A program made the translations under genes and the position numbers. The notes beneath the pieces were generated by a model, which saw only the letters and a program-made list of their open reading frames with translations, was not told the DNA's origin and searched no databases. A stretch of 64,000 nt of DNA, from the NCBI GenBank assembly GCA_019915015.1, contig JAHBBC010000013.1, positions 1-64,000 of the forward strand, given 5' to 3'. The DNA comes from Auriscalpium vulgare. Lineage: Eukaryota; Basidiomycota; Agaricomycetes; Russulales; Auriscalpiaceae. Shown piece after piece: positions 21,785-32,504 of the stretch (the first letter of the stretch is position 1; each line of letters begins with the position of its first letter).

Positions 21785-23506
21785 TCATGTCGGCTTGTAA
21801 TATATCGTCGTGATGAACTGCACACAAACCCATCAGCCGCGTACCCCTCCCCAGCAGTGAAAGCACGCACCTTCTTCTTGTATCGCGTCGTATTCCCCAC
21901 CGCAAGCACGCCGTTCCGGATTGCACTCGTGCTCAGATGATGCAGCACAACGTGCGACGGCACCGGCAGCACACTCGCGTCGTCCGCCAGCGCCATCGCC
22001 GCCGCCGCCGTTCCTGCGCCCGGAATCGCCCCGCCCGAGCCAGTGCTCCCGCCCGTACCGCCCGCGCCGGTGCGCCCGCGCGGCGCGCCGCTGCCCCCCG
22101 TGGAGTGAGTGTGGCAGGTGCGCGGTGACGTCCGTCCCGCTCGCCGTCGTCACAGGGATGCCCTCGCGCTCTCGCTCGCCATCCTCCCCAGCGCTCGCAC
22201 TCGTCATCGCGAGCCTTGCGCGCCCACGCGGCGCACCCCCCTCCCGCCGGCGCTCCTTCTGCACCTGCACGGCGCCGCTGACCGGCCCACGGACGTTCAG
22301 GATGAGCTTGTCGAGGTGACGAGGAAGGACAGGCGCTGGCGGGACACACGGCGCGCCGCCCTGCGCGCCGTTCGCGAGATACGCCTCCTCTTCGCGTGCG
22401 GCGGCGAGCAGTGCGGGCGGGACGACGCCCGTCCAGGGCCCGTCGGTGCCCGGGGGAGGAGCGGGTTTCCCTGCACGCGGGGAGCGCGTCGGATGACGAA
22501 GAGGCGTGCGACCAGAAGGAGATTTGGTGTGGGTGCGGCGGGAGCGAGGAGGTCGTGTGCACGGGCGGTGGGGCGTGCGGCGGATGTGGGTGCGACGCGG
22601 CGAAGGCGACGTGTACGTAGTTGGCAAGGGAGCCGTCATCGTCCACGGCTGTGGGGAGATCGTGTGCGACACGCCATACGTCGTCGACGAGGAACTTGAT
22701 GTGGTGCGTGCCGGGGAGGAGAGGGACGTACGTGCTGAACGTGTCGGGGGTTGTGCTGGAGCGAAGGTGGGCGGGGGGCAGGAATAACGACAGGGGACAG
22801 GATGGAGGCGCGCATGAAAAGAACAAGCCCGGTCAGCGTCAATCGATCAGCGCGATCGGATGGATACACGCACTCGCGGTCCATGGTCTGGCGGCCCTTC
22901 CAGTTGTTGTCGCCGGCGCGGGCGAGCTGGACGCTGCGGCCGCCGCCGTGCCAGGAAATTTTGGTCAGCACCGGCTCTGCGCGCGGCTCGTCTGGGGCCG
23001 CCCGGTGTGCGTGGACGGTGCGGAGGCCGAGCGGGATGGTGCTAGCGATTGTCTCGGGGACGAACTCGGGACGGGGCTCGGGCTCACGGTCCTCGTCGTC
23101 GATCGCGGGGAGCGGGGCGCGTACAAAGGACGGGGTGGGGGTGGGACGGTGGCGCTGCTGCGGGGGGAAGAGCGGGATGTGTGTGGAGGGGACATCTGTG
23201 GTGGAGGGGAGCTGTGAGGGGCGCGGGTAGGACTGGTAGGGTGTGCGGCGTTCTGGTTTGCAGCGGCGGACTGTGCGGGGATGGGGATGGGGGACGAGGC
23301 CTTTGGGCGGCGGTAGTGGGGATGGGGGACGCGCCGGGGGAGTGGAGGGAGGACGAGGCGGGGGTGAGGGAGAGCGACGCCAGGTCGGGCAGCTCGAGGG
23401 ATTTCTTCTTTGTCCTGAGGGAGCGGTGGACGTGGACGACGGGCGGGGCGGGCGTCGAGGGCGGGCGGGGGGCGTCTGCGTGGCCAGAAGATGCAGAGTT
23501 GCCCAT
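21785..23506 (-). CDS. AMPK/SNF1 kinase beta subunit (Sip2/Gal83-like)
   Basis: The beta subunit is the scaffold of the SNF1 glucose-sensing kinase and sets its location. The start ATG at 23506 gives MGNSASSG, a classical N-myristoylation signal. A Pro/Ser-rich linker follows. Then comes a CBM48 glycogen-binding domain: SWHGGGRSVQLARAGDNNW, KGRQTMDRE and, after an intron, HHIKFLVDDVWRVAHDLP and DGSLANYV. The C-terminal ASC domain has PVLPRHLDKLILNVRGP, VLPVPSHVVLHHLS, IRNGVLAVGNTTRYKKK and FITTIYYKPT at the end. The last intron is 21818-21870 and the stop 21785-21787. A frame change between the two halves of the ASC domain (about 22000-22270) again looks like an indel. Confidence 0.9.
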
Positions 23507-26500
23507 GTCGTGTACCGGTATAAAGCACCTCAGCACGCCCGCTTCCTCCAAAGGCGCGTGTTGCCTTCTGTTTGGTCACGACCCCGGCCACTGTTCCGTG
23601 CACCCCTCCATCGATACATCCTCGCCGCCTCAGCCTGAGCTTCGTGTCAACCGCCACCATCTCCCTCTCCGCGAACACCTTCCCTCCAGTGCGTCAGTTA
23701 CTGCGTGTCTCTGCAGCTGGAGCACTCGCCTGGCCACCCTTCTCGCGATCTTGTCGGCATATATGCGTCTAGCCGCGTCTCGTCTCGTCCGACTCCCGTC
23801 GCTGCTTCCCCGCCGCGCTCCCCTTCTGACAGGCACGTTCCCCCATCACCACTGCTGCGCTGGCAGCGCAGACGCTCACGATGCCTCGCCGGCTTCTCAC
23901 ACGCCAATATCCCGATGCCCGTGCGTCGTCCCTCTCTTCCCTCTTTCCCAACGCCTTCCGCCGCCCAAACTCTATCTTGTGTTTCCAGGGACACTCACCC
24001 TGTTTCTCCATCAAGCAGCGCTCACCCCCAATGACGTCGCGTTGCTTCGACTTCTGCCTTCTCACTCGCCCGTCGCCAGTCGGGTGCCGGGTCGGTAGAT
24101 CTGCGCCGCCCACAGAGCCCGTTATCTGCGCCGCATTCATGTGGTGCTTATCCGAGCAGCACATCGCATCGCCGCAGAACAGCATGGTGGCTGCACGGAC
24201 GCCACGTCAGCGCACAGGCAAGTCTTTTGCGTTACCACGTCTACAGCTTGCGCTGACTCTTTGCATGCTCAGCTCCGAATGCATAGGATGTCATCTCCGG
24301 AGCCGGCCTATTTCTACCGGCAACCCGGCTTTGGCCGCAGTCATCATCAACGCACGCTTCCTAGAGCCCCCACGCACTCATGACGCAGGCGAGCGGACAT
24401 CTGGCTCCAGAGCCTGCGTATCTTTATAGCCCCCTGTCGCTGCTGCTCCCGCCTCGGCTGCAATCAACCTCGGCATCTCAAGCTGTACCCTCCCAGCCCG
24501 ACCCTCTGAAGGACAGGTGTCTTCGCCGCGCAGCGTGTCTTACGCGCCGAGCCCGTGATTCTGACATCCCCATCCCATCATTGTGCGTGCCTCCCCGGCC
24601 GACGACGCGGCGCTTGCATTTTACACAACCTTATCGCGTGGGGATAGCGTCGTGCCAGTCCGGCATGTACCCTCCTCGGGTATGTGGCTCAGTGCCGACT
24701 AGTGCTCTCTCATAATATACTCACATCCGGACCAGTGTCGCTACGTATTGATATCTCGGGGATTAGCGGGCTGCTGTTACACTACCGATCTCCGAGTTGT
24801 ATGTGAACATTCAATCTCAATGCAAATTTGACATCTAAAGGCAAACTGCGCGCCATAGACTCGCCCATGTACGTACTCGATGGCGCGGGCGGCAAGATAG
24901 ACCACTGTTCTCCCACCAACGCCGCACCCTGCAAGCACCTCGAGCACCCCTCATGTCTTCTTTTGCCATGTCATGACGCCAGTCCTACATGCAACACCGG
25001 GGCCGTTGAAGAACCGGCGTACACGGCACGACGGGTGCAATCTGCCTATACGAATGCCTCTCGTACTCGGACGGTGGCAATGCCCAATCATCCCTGTCAT
25101 AACGGCCATCTATCCCCCGCTCCCTGTGCAACAAGACCCTATATCGTCATTGCGAGTTTTGTGGCATCACAAGTCAATACCCAACACACAGCTCCTAGGC
25201 CCCCACGATTATCCACTATCGACGCCGTATCTTCTGCGCGCAACGCATCCTCCTCGGCTTCGCCCGATTCCGCACGCACTCCGTACCACTGTCCGCCCGC
25301 GCACAAACTAGCACACGCCGCCTCGACGGCGCGTTGGACATTCCACAACCTTATCGCGGAAGGCGTTGGCAGTGACGTCGTGTGAGCTTCGCAATCCCAG
25401 GCCTCGGTGATTGGGGGCTTGCTTGTCAACATTTGATCTCTCCGAGGTGTCTACGGCGCAGGGACTCAGCCCCACTGGGACGGTGCCCACGCCGACTCTA
25501 AAGCCAGTGCTGGTGCGCGTGAATTCTCACTGGCGCCGCCCTCACCCTCGCATGACGCCATGCGAGACGTGTCCCGGGCGCATCCTACGTGTCACGGGCG
25601 CATCCTTACGTCCCTTTCAACCAGCGTGTCGACGGCGGGCGGCGCAGAGTTACGCATACGTATGGCCACTGACAGAGGACCCCGGAAACCCCAGCGTGGC
25701 TCTCTCTCCAAGGACCCCTAGTTCATACAGTCTGCGCATACATGCTGCTCATGACTCGGTGCTCGCTATCCGCGCCTGTCTGTCTCATTTCCCCGTCCAC
25801 CGTGCAGCCATCGCGACACTCCCATCTTTATTTATCTGTGCGTTCGCATCTACATGGCAACAGCCTTTAAGACTCTGTCGCGATAGGCCTTATGTGTAAT
25901 TATGCTTACTTCTGTCCTCGTTCTCACTGATGACGTGGCGTGCACATGCATTTATAGGATTTTGAACTGGCCGTTGGATCCTGAATGCAACCGCGTTGCT
26001 GCGTTTGCCACACGTTGTCGCGCCGTGGCGTTGTCTCTGCGTTCGGAATGTTGGATGGGACGAAGAACATGTCGCGCACCTGGAGTAGGTTTAGGACGGG
26101 CGGACGGGCGTCGGGCGCGCAAGGTCGAGGTTGGGCGAACAGCGGCAGATGTAAGTTAGGAAATGAAACACGCGGGTATCTCTGGTAACTAATATCGCCC
26201 TGCCAGTGGCAGCACTCGAGACCAGATGGAAAACAATTGAACCGGTTGGAAGTTGGGTAAGTGCTCGACTGTTGACGGGGCCTAGTAGATTCCTGCCCGC
26301 TGAAACATCGCTAATCAAGCCACATTATCAAAAGTAGACGCGAGCGCTGAGCCCGGGTCTCGTGCTATCTAACCACCGGTTTAGAAATATGTAACCTTCA
26401 GAATATCGTGTTAGGATCTCCGTTTCATGTGTCGGACCGCTGTATGGCGTCAAAATCTTGCTGACATATTGCGGGACGCTAACGCTGTCAGGGCACCGCG

Positions 26501-26989
26501 GTCGTGAAGCCTAAGCCAGCGCGATCGCGTTCGGACGGCTCGGACAGCCCATCATGCCCGGGCCACTATGTTTTGCCTACGGGTAAGAAGTTGCAGAAGG
26601 TCAGCCCTCTGCGTTGCCACTCTGTATGGCACGAATTCGCATGTGGGGAGGTGAGACCTTTTGTTCACCGTCTAAGCAAATTTGGAGAGCACGTCGTCAA
26701 GGCCAGAGAGCTGCATAATGTTGCAGATATTCATCCTACGGACTGCTGTGAGCCGGGTATCACGTTTGCCTGAGCGTCTGGTTTCGACTCTGACATCTGA
26801 TGGTTTCTTGCAGATGCCTGGTTAGACTCGCCGCCCTTTCTCAGCGCTCACGGGGTCCTTTTGGTGATCACTTGTTGACGTCTGCCCTGAGGTGCCCTCA
26901 TAAATGGCCAACTCTTCTACTCTCAGAAAATCATACTCGACCTCTAGTGCTTTTTCTCACCGACTACGCCTTTCTGACCCCCAGATAAT
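23507..26989. other. long intergenic region with decayed sequence
   Basis: About 3.5 kb without a recognisable gene. ORFs on both strands are short and mutually overlapping. Two segments (about 24590-24815 and 25290-25465) appear to be old diverged direct copies: both contain acaaccttatcgcg, then a gtcgtg box, then a tctccgag box at similar spacing. A small tandem duplication (cgtgtcYcgggcgcatcc) lies at 25565-25605. An 89-codon plus-strand ORF at 26504-26773 could be an exon of an unrecognised gene. The 3' end holds the UbiA promoter. Confidence 0.45.
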
Positions 26990-28419
26990 ATGTCTCTCGT
27001 CGAATCCTACGTCAGTTTGCCTGCTCATGACCGCTAAAATGATATTGACATTGCGTGCAGATCGAATTGTCGAGGGTCAGATATCCTGTAGGGCCCCTGA
27101 TATGCTTCTGGCCACTGGGTGCGCTCTGACGACTACGACTCGTGCACATTTTCACTCTGACCAACTTCTCTTATAGCTTGGAGCTACACGATGTCAGCAT
27201 TTACTTTGTCGACGCCCTTTTCAGTCTACGTTGTTGACCTCATCCACGGCCTCGCCACGATCATCATCATGCATAGGTACATCTCACGGATATTCTTTAG
27301 TGTCCTATGCATTGACCTCTGACCTGACAGTGCGTCACGAATTAATGCTACTACCTCTGTCAGTTGATTTGTCTCATGACATTTGTGGCTAGATGCGGGT
27401 TGCATATGGAACGATGTTCTCGATCGCGAGCTCGATCGCCAGGTTGGTAAGCACCAATTCTCTGTATGAGAATCCAGAATTATGACGCCTAGTTGAGAAC
27501 GCACGAAGCACAGACCGATCGCTGACCGTCGCGTCTCCGTTCCGGGGGCTCTGGCGTTTCTGTATGTGCATCTGGTGATCTATCTTTTACTCAAGCAGCA
27601 CTCCAGCAACATGTCGTGAGTTATCTTACTACGCACAGCTCTCGTTGTTGGTACCGAAGAAAGCCGGCTTTAGATGGATGCTTGGAGTATTCGCCGCCTT
27701 CCCTCTCGTCGGCCTGTACCCTCTCATGAAGCGGATCACTTACTGGCCACAAGCTTGGCTCGGTGCGCGAAATTTAGTATCTTCGTGTACACCAACTCAT
27801 TGTCCGAGAACCGCGCAGGGGTGACTATCCATTTGAATATCCTGATTGCATGGAGCGAGTGGTTTCCCATTTCGACGGCCCCATTGACGCTGATGTTCGG
27901 ATGTTGCTGGTGCGCCTTCATCTCATTCTAACTCGCTTATATCTTCTCACCACGACTAGGTGGACAATATTCTATGGTAACTAAGCATGCGTGACGTCTG
28001 TTCACTTTCCCTGACATTGCTGTGTACAACCAGACACCATGTACGCATGTCAAGACAGGAGAGACGACCTGAAGGCGGGAGCCAAGTCGACGGCGCTCCT
28101 CTTCGGTCCAAACGTCAAGGCGGCACTGATCTGTTGTGCCTCTATCTTCGTGGGCTGTCTGGCAGCTGCCGGCTTCCTTAACGGCCACGGGATACCGTTT
28201 TACTGCATCGCGGTCGTTGGCGCCACCATTCATTTGGCCGTACAGGTGAAGACGCTTAACGTAGATGATCATCAGAGCTGTGTGACCATGGTATTCGTCT
28301 CTCCGCCTCCGTCTCCACATCTCACTCACACGTCCCATGATTGACAGTTCGAGTCAAACGCTTGGTCTCTCGGAGCAGTCGTGTGGGTGGGCCTGCTTAC
28401 AGACTACATGCTGGCTTGA
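26990..28419 (+). CDS. UbiA-family prenyltransferase (membrane)
   Basis: UbiA enzymes attach or cyclise prenyl chains within the membrane. Splicing about nine exons with consensus short introns gives ~300 residues starting MSLVESY and IELSRVRYPVGPLICFWPL. The first Asp-rich motif is GCIWNDVLDRELDRQ, followed by VERTKHRPIADRRVSVPG. After further helices (LAFLYVHLVIYLLL; AAFPLVGLYPLMKRITYWPQ) the second motif is YACQDRRDDLKAGAKSTAL, at about 28040-28105. The end reads SLGAVVWVGLLTDYMLA. Both metal-diphosphate motifs are intact. The intron before the first Asp motif (27295-27400) is uncertain. The protein is shorter than Coq2 and shows no mitochondrial presequence, so a meroterpenoid or other secondary-metabolite role is more likely than ubiquinone synthesis. 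Confidence 0.85.
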
Positions 28420-28789
28420 ATGCTGCTTCCGAATCTCTATGGACCACTTGTATCACTATTTCAACTTTGTATCTAGCTTTCAGTCTACCTAATGAGTGCT
28501 CACCGATTGACATCTGCCTGCGACTGCCCGCTCAGCGTGCGCGTGTAGGCCTGAGGTCGGCGTATCATTCATGAAAGGTATCCGAGCCGAGAGCAAGTAT
28601 ACTCTGCGCAGAAATTATTAATAATGCTCGTAAAATATAGATGCTCACGTTACCCCGCAGGAGCATAAAAAAGACAAGGAAACTGACAGCGGGCTGGCCA
28701 TTACGGTTTGTGGCAATCCTATGGCACACCTTGATCATAAGACCAGATTGTCGGCCCACAGTCGAGCGACGTCAGTAAGATCCGGAGAA
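28420..28789. other. intergenic, nothing recognised
   Basis: Follows the UbiA stop. No ORF or repeat recognised. It should contain the UbiA 3' UTR and lead into the UbiA fragment on the other strand. Confidence 0.45.
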
Positions 28790-28905
28790 CTTGACGATAA
28801 CCATACACATAGAGCTCGCCTCGGGGCCACATCCTCAACATTGAGCGCTGTAAGGTGCGCGGTGATGTGAACGGCAGCGCCAACGACAGCCATGCCTCGA
28901 GACGC
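28790..28905 (-). pseudogene. fragment of a second UbiA prenyltransferase
   Basis: On the minus strand a short frame reads AVVGAAVHITAHLTALNVED. This matches AVVGATIHLAVQVKTLNVDD in the late exon of the UbiA gene just upstream. Only this exon part is recognisable and it is inverted relative to the intact gene. It directly abuts the 3' flank of protease copy A (from about 28926), so it marks a rearrangement junction. Confidence 0.6.
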
Positions 28906-28925
28906 TGTCAGAGTTTGGTAGCATT

Positions 28926-31610
28926 TTGATTTTACATACAACAACAGACAAATGACGATGCTATGCGAGATGAGTATGCGTAAAGATAACAAATGATTTT
29001 AGTACAGCGCGTCTGGCACACTGTCACGTCCCCTTCCGCACCGTTGCTCAAGCAAGGCTGGCGAAGCCGATCTGCTCGTTGCCGACGTCGAACTTGGTGT
29101 AGACGTTCTGCAGGAAGACGTCGCCGAGGATCCAGAACTCTGCGGAACATGTATATCAGCAGCCGAAGGCGAAATGGATGGACAGAGGTGCTTACCGCTG
29201 CCAATGCTGTCGTCCGCAGCAGCGCCACCGACGCAGGTGGACGAGCCGTCCGAGACCGGGCCGAGGTTGAAGGTGCTGGGGTCAACGGTGAAGGCCGTGC
29301 CGCCGAGCGTCACCGAGATGGGGGTGCTGAATGTGCAGGGAACTGCAGGTGGCGTCAGCGAGAACCGAGGCGGAGCTTCGAGGAAAGAAAACGCACTGCT
29401 GTAGAGACCGTCACCGAGCGAGCTGTCCGCCTTGGCACCAGTGATCTGCGCGTACAGCGCCTTGATGCCCTTGGTGGTGCCGATGATCTGGGTGGTGCCG
29501 GTGTCGATGATAGCCGAGGTGCTGCTGACGACCTTCTTGCCGTTGACAGTGATGCTGTCGAAGTCCGTCTGCCAGTACGACTGAACATGCATTATATCAG
29601 CATCACAGACTCGCGATTGCGCGGGTGGAGACAGAGACTAACCGCATCAGTGACATCGACGGTGGTGAAGTCTCCAGAGTAGAGATCGTCGTTGACGCCG
29701 CCGATGAACAGCTCGGAGCCCGACTCGGCGAAGTAGAAGCCGAACGACTCTTCGGCGACCTTGCCCTGCGCAATGAGCGACTGGAAGAGCGGGTTCGCGT
29801 TGTAGTCCGAGAGGGACTCGAAGGCCATGCCGAGAAGGCCGTCCGCAGGGAACTCGGAGCTCTCGAAGCCCTCCGAGTAGGTCTTGGCGGAGCCAAGGGT
29901 CTGCGTGGTAGCCTACAAACAGGGATGTCCCTCAGCGGTACTCACGGGAAATGAAAACAGCCGACTTACGGTCAAGCCCGCGATGGAGACAGTGTCGGTG
30001 TACTGCTCGCCAGAGACCGTCGAGCCGTCACCGTAGGCCAGGCTGAACGTCTTCTTGAGATCCTTTGCGGTGGAGCTCGCGCTGGGGCTGTAAAGCGTGT
30101 GTCCAGAGCAGGTGGAACCGCAGGAGGAGCCAGGCAGGAACAGGTCGCTGCTGCCCGTGTCGAAGTCGACTATTTGAAAAAACGGCACGTCAGCCAGGCC
30201 GCCTCGACGCGTACGGCCGGGAAGGAAGACTACGGACCCGTGTACTGCTTGGCCGGAGTGCCAACCGAGATCGTGCCGTACCAGAGCTGGGCGTCGTCGT
30301 CGGTCAGAGGGTCACCGGCCGACGTGGCGCGCTTCTTGAGGTTGCGAGCCGAGGGATGAACCTTGCCGGTGTTGCGCTCGTAGTTCTCGAAGCCACGGTG
30401 GATCTTGCTGGAAAGGCACCGGGCGAGCATCAGCAAGCGGCCAACGCAGCACGTAGGTAATAAGAAAGGGAACTCACGCGACAGAGCTGCGCAGCTTCCT
30501 CTGAAGGACGTCGACCTTGACGGACCCGTTGGCGTTGTGCAGGGAGGAACGCTTGGCAATGGGAATGGCGACACCGCTGCGTGCAGACGGCGTCTCCGCG
30601 ATCGGGACGGCCGTTGCCAGGAAGGGAAGGGCAGCGAGGATGAAGGCGGCGGAGAAGTACATTTCGGTGAAGAAAGACTTGACTGTGATACTCGACTCTT
30701 GAAGAAGAGGGCCGGTGAGGATGAGGGTAGAGATCGTGTCAACTTTATACTCGCAGGACAGGACCATGGACCGACAGTGCCCTGTGCGCCGCCCTCCTCC
30801 AACGGAGGGCTTGGATGAGATACATGCGAGATTTCCGTGTGCTTCTCGGCGTCGGCTGAACGGAGAGTGCGATAACGGATGGACCGCGCGGCACGTTGGT
30901 CTATTCATAGTGCCCCAAGTCCTGAGCACCGCGCGGTGCATGCATCCTACCAACGCAAATCAGCAATTCAATCTTAGACCTTGAGTGATGCAGTAGTGAC
31001 CATAGTACTGACCGAAAAGTACCGTGCGAACTGAGGCCATACGTCTCTGATCGACGTTGGTAACCACATCTTCTGACGATCGTGATATGTGATCCACACG
31101 ACCCTAGGATGGTCCCGGAGAGGCATACGGAGTGCATCCAAAATGCGGTGACGTTGGTAGACACAGCCATGTGCAGGTTTAAATGGACATGTGGGTCTCG
31201 CCTGCGGGTGCCTCCAACGCGCGCGCGACGAGGCGCGACGCGACGATGATGCACAGCAAACCTCATGACATTGGCAACGCACCGCATGCTGCCGCCACCG
31301 TTAGAATACCGTACAACTTGTGACGCCGGCGGAAAGCGGGATGGAGAACGCCCGGCCGACAAACAGTCCTAGTAAACACATGCTTGGATGACAAGTGGAC
31401 GTACTGAAACACCGAATTATCCTCGGTGGCCCGGCATTGCTCGTGCAGGCACGTCTGATGCCGCCAACATGACTTGCAGTCCACGCAAAGCATGGCCTAG
31501 TCCATGTGCCTCGTCGGCGAGAAGACAGTCGGGCGTATGGTGTTGACACGGAGAATTGTCGAGACCGTCGAGACGGCGCAATGCTTTCAAGACACCTAGC
31601 GTGCCGACAC
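28926..31610 (-). repeat. segmental duplication block, copy A
   Basis: This block and 49530-52465 are inverted copies. Homology covers the whole protease gene including introns, ~140 bp of 3' flank (aaaatcaaa and gcatagcatYgtcattgtctg) and about 900 bp upstream. Upstream matches include cacggtacttttcggtcagtac and ctcgccgacgag..cacatgg. Coding parts are nearly identical while the upstream part is clearly more diverged. Confidence 0.8.
29048..30662 (-). CDS. secreted pepsin-like aspartic protease, copy A
   Basis: Family A1 acid endopeptidase, similar to polyporopepsin. The start ATG at 30662 gives a signal peptide MYFSAAFILAALPFLATAV and a propeptide with basic ends (SARNLKKRA). The mature enzyme has LWYGTISVGTPAKQY, the first catalytic motif DFDTGSSDLFLPGSS, the flap region LAYGDGSTVSGEQYTD, GLLGMAFESLSDYNANPLF and the second catalytic motif AIIDTGTTQIIGT. 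It ends WILGDVFLQNVYTKFDVG and IGFASLA. Six or so short introns are readable. A TATA box (TATAAA, complement of 30744-30749) lies ~82 nt upstream of the ATG. The enzyme probably digests extracellular protein at acid pH. A near-identical inverted copy lies at 50689-52303. Confidence 0.9.
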
Positions 31611-31730
31611 TCGGACGTGGCTCAGAGGTAAATGCATACTCAGCAGTGCCAGCAGAAGAGAAGCGTAGGTTTAGACAGGACTAGACTCGGATGCGACGGA
31701 GAGCAGGTTGGCTGCGGTTGGCATGTACCG

Positions 31731-32120
31731 TACCGCGCTCATGATCGTAACGTTTCATCACATACCCTTCCACCCTTGCTCAAGCAAGGCTGGCAAAGCC
31801 GATCTGCTCATTGCCAGCGTCGGACTTTATGTAGACGTTCTGCAGGAAGTCGAGGATCTAGAAACTCTGTGGCATGTATATCAGCAGCTGGTTTGATATA
31901 GGCAAAGCTACTTACCAATGCTGTCATCCGCAGGTGCACCGCCAACGCAAGCGTACAAGCTAGATGAGCCCAGGCCGAGGTTGAAAGCGCTGGGGTCAAC
32001 GGTGAAGGCTATGCCGCCGAGCGTCACCGACTCGGAGATGGGGGTGCTGAATGACAAGAAACTGCACGCGGCGTACGTCAGCACCGAGACGAACTTGGTC
32101 CCAAGAAGGTCCGGGTAAAT
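31731..32120 (-). pseudogene. aspartic protease 3'-end fragment, degenerate
   Basis: Homologous to the last exons and 3' flank of protease copies A and B. Recognisable pieces are IGFASLA with the preceding GNEQ, the exon around FTVDPSAFNLG and the intron between them. It carries substitutions that change conserved residues, lost splice context and no upstream exons. It lies directly beyond the upstream edge of duplication block A, in the same orientation. Weak similarity may extend to about 32170. Confidence 0.7.
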
Positions 32121-32504
32121 TCAGGAGGTTGAGTCCAAGGTCCAGACTCTATAGCCAGCGAGGCGGCGAGAACAGAGAGTGGCGACGAGAACAAGGCTCA
32201 GTGACCGTCCGCAAGTGTGGTACAATCTTATCCATTGTACATTGGCATATCTACTAAGCCGATCTATTGCCCTGTGTCTAGAACAGATTCGACTCATCCC
32301 TCCTCCATATACTGATCAAAGCATATACACAGTCTTCTACAGTACTACCCTTGCCATGATAAGCCTTGTTACAGGAAATAACGGATTTGAGATGACGTAG
32401 CGCCCGACGCACGTGTGGGCTAGACTCGCGTCCGTCTCGGTCGCTCCGAGCGCGTCGCGATCTCTCTTTTCCTGCCACCATCACTCTTTCATCCCGCGCC
32501 AACT
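32121..32504. other. promoter region of phosphoglycerate mutase
   Basis: About 380 bp without an ORF of interest. It lies between the protease fragment and the phosphoglycerate mutase start codon. A pyrimidine-rich stretch (ctctcttttcctgccaccatcactc, read in two parts) precedes the ATG at 32505, as is usual in fungal leaders. Confidence 0.5.

Noticed and set aside
23049..24098. 349-codon plus-strand ORF
   Set aside because: Its first part is antisense to the 5' exons of the AMPK beta gene, and the rest has no family signal.
26504..26773. 89-codon plus-strand ORF before UbiA
   Set aside because: No family recognised and no clear splice link to UbiA; could be an exon of an unknown gene but support is too weak.
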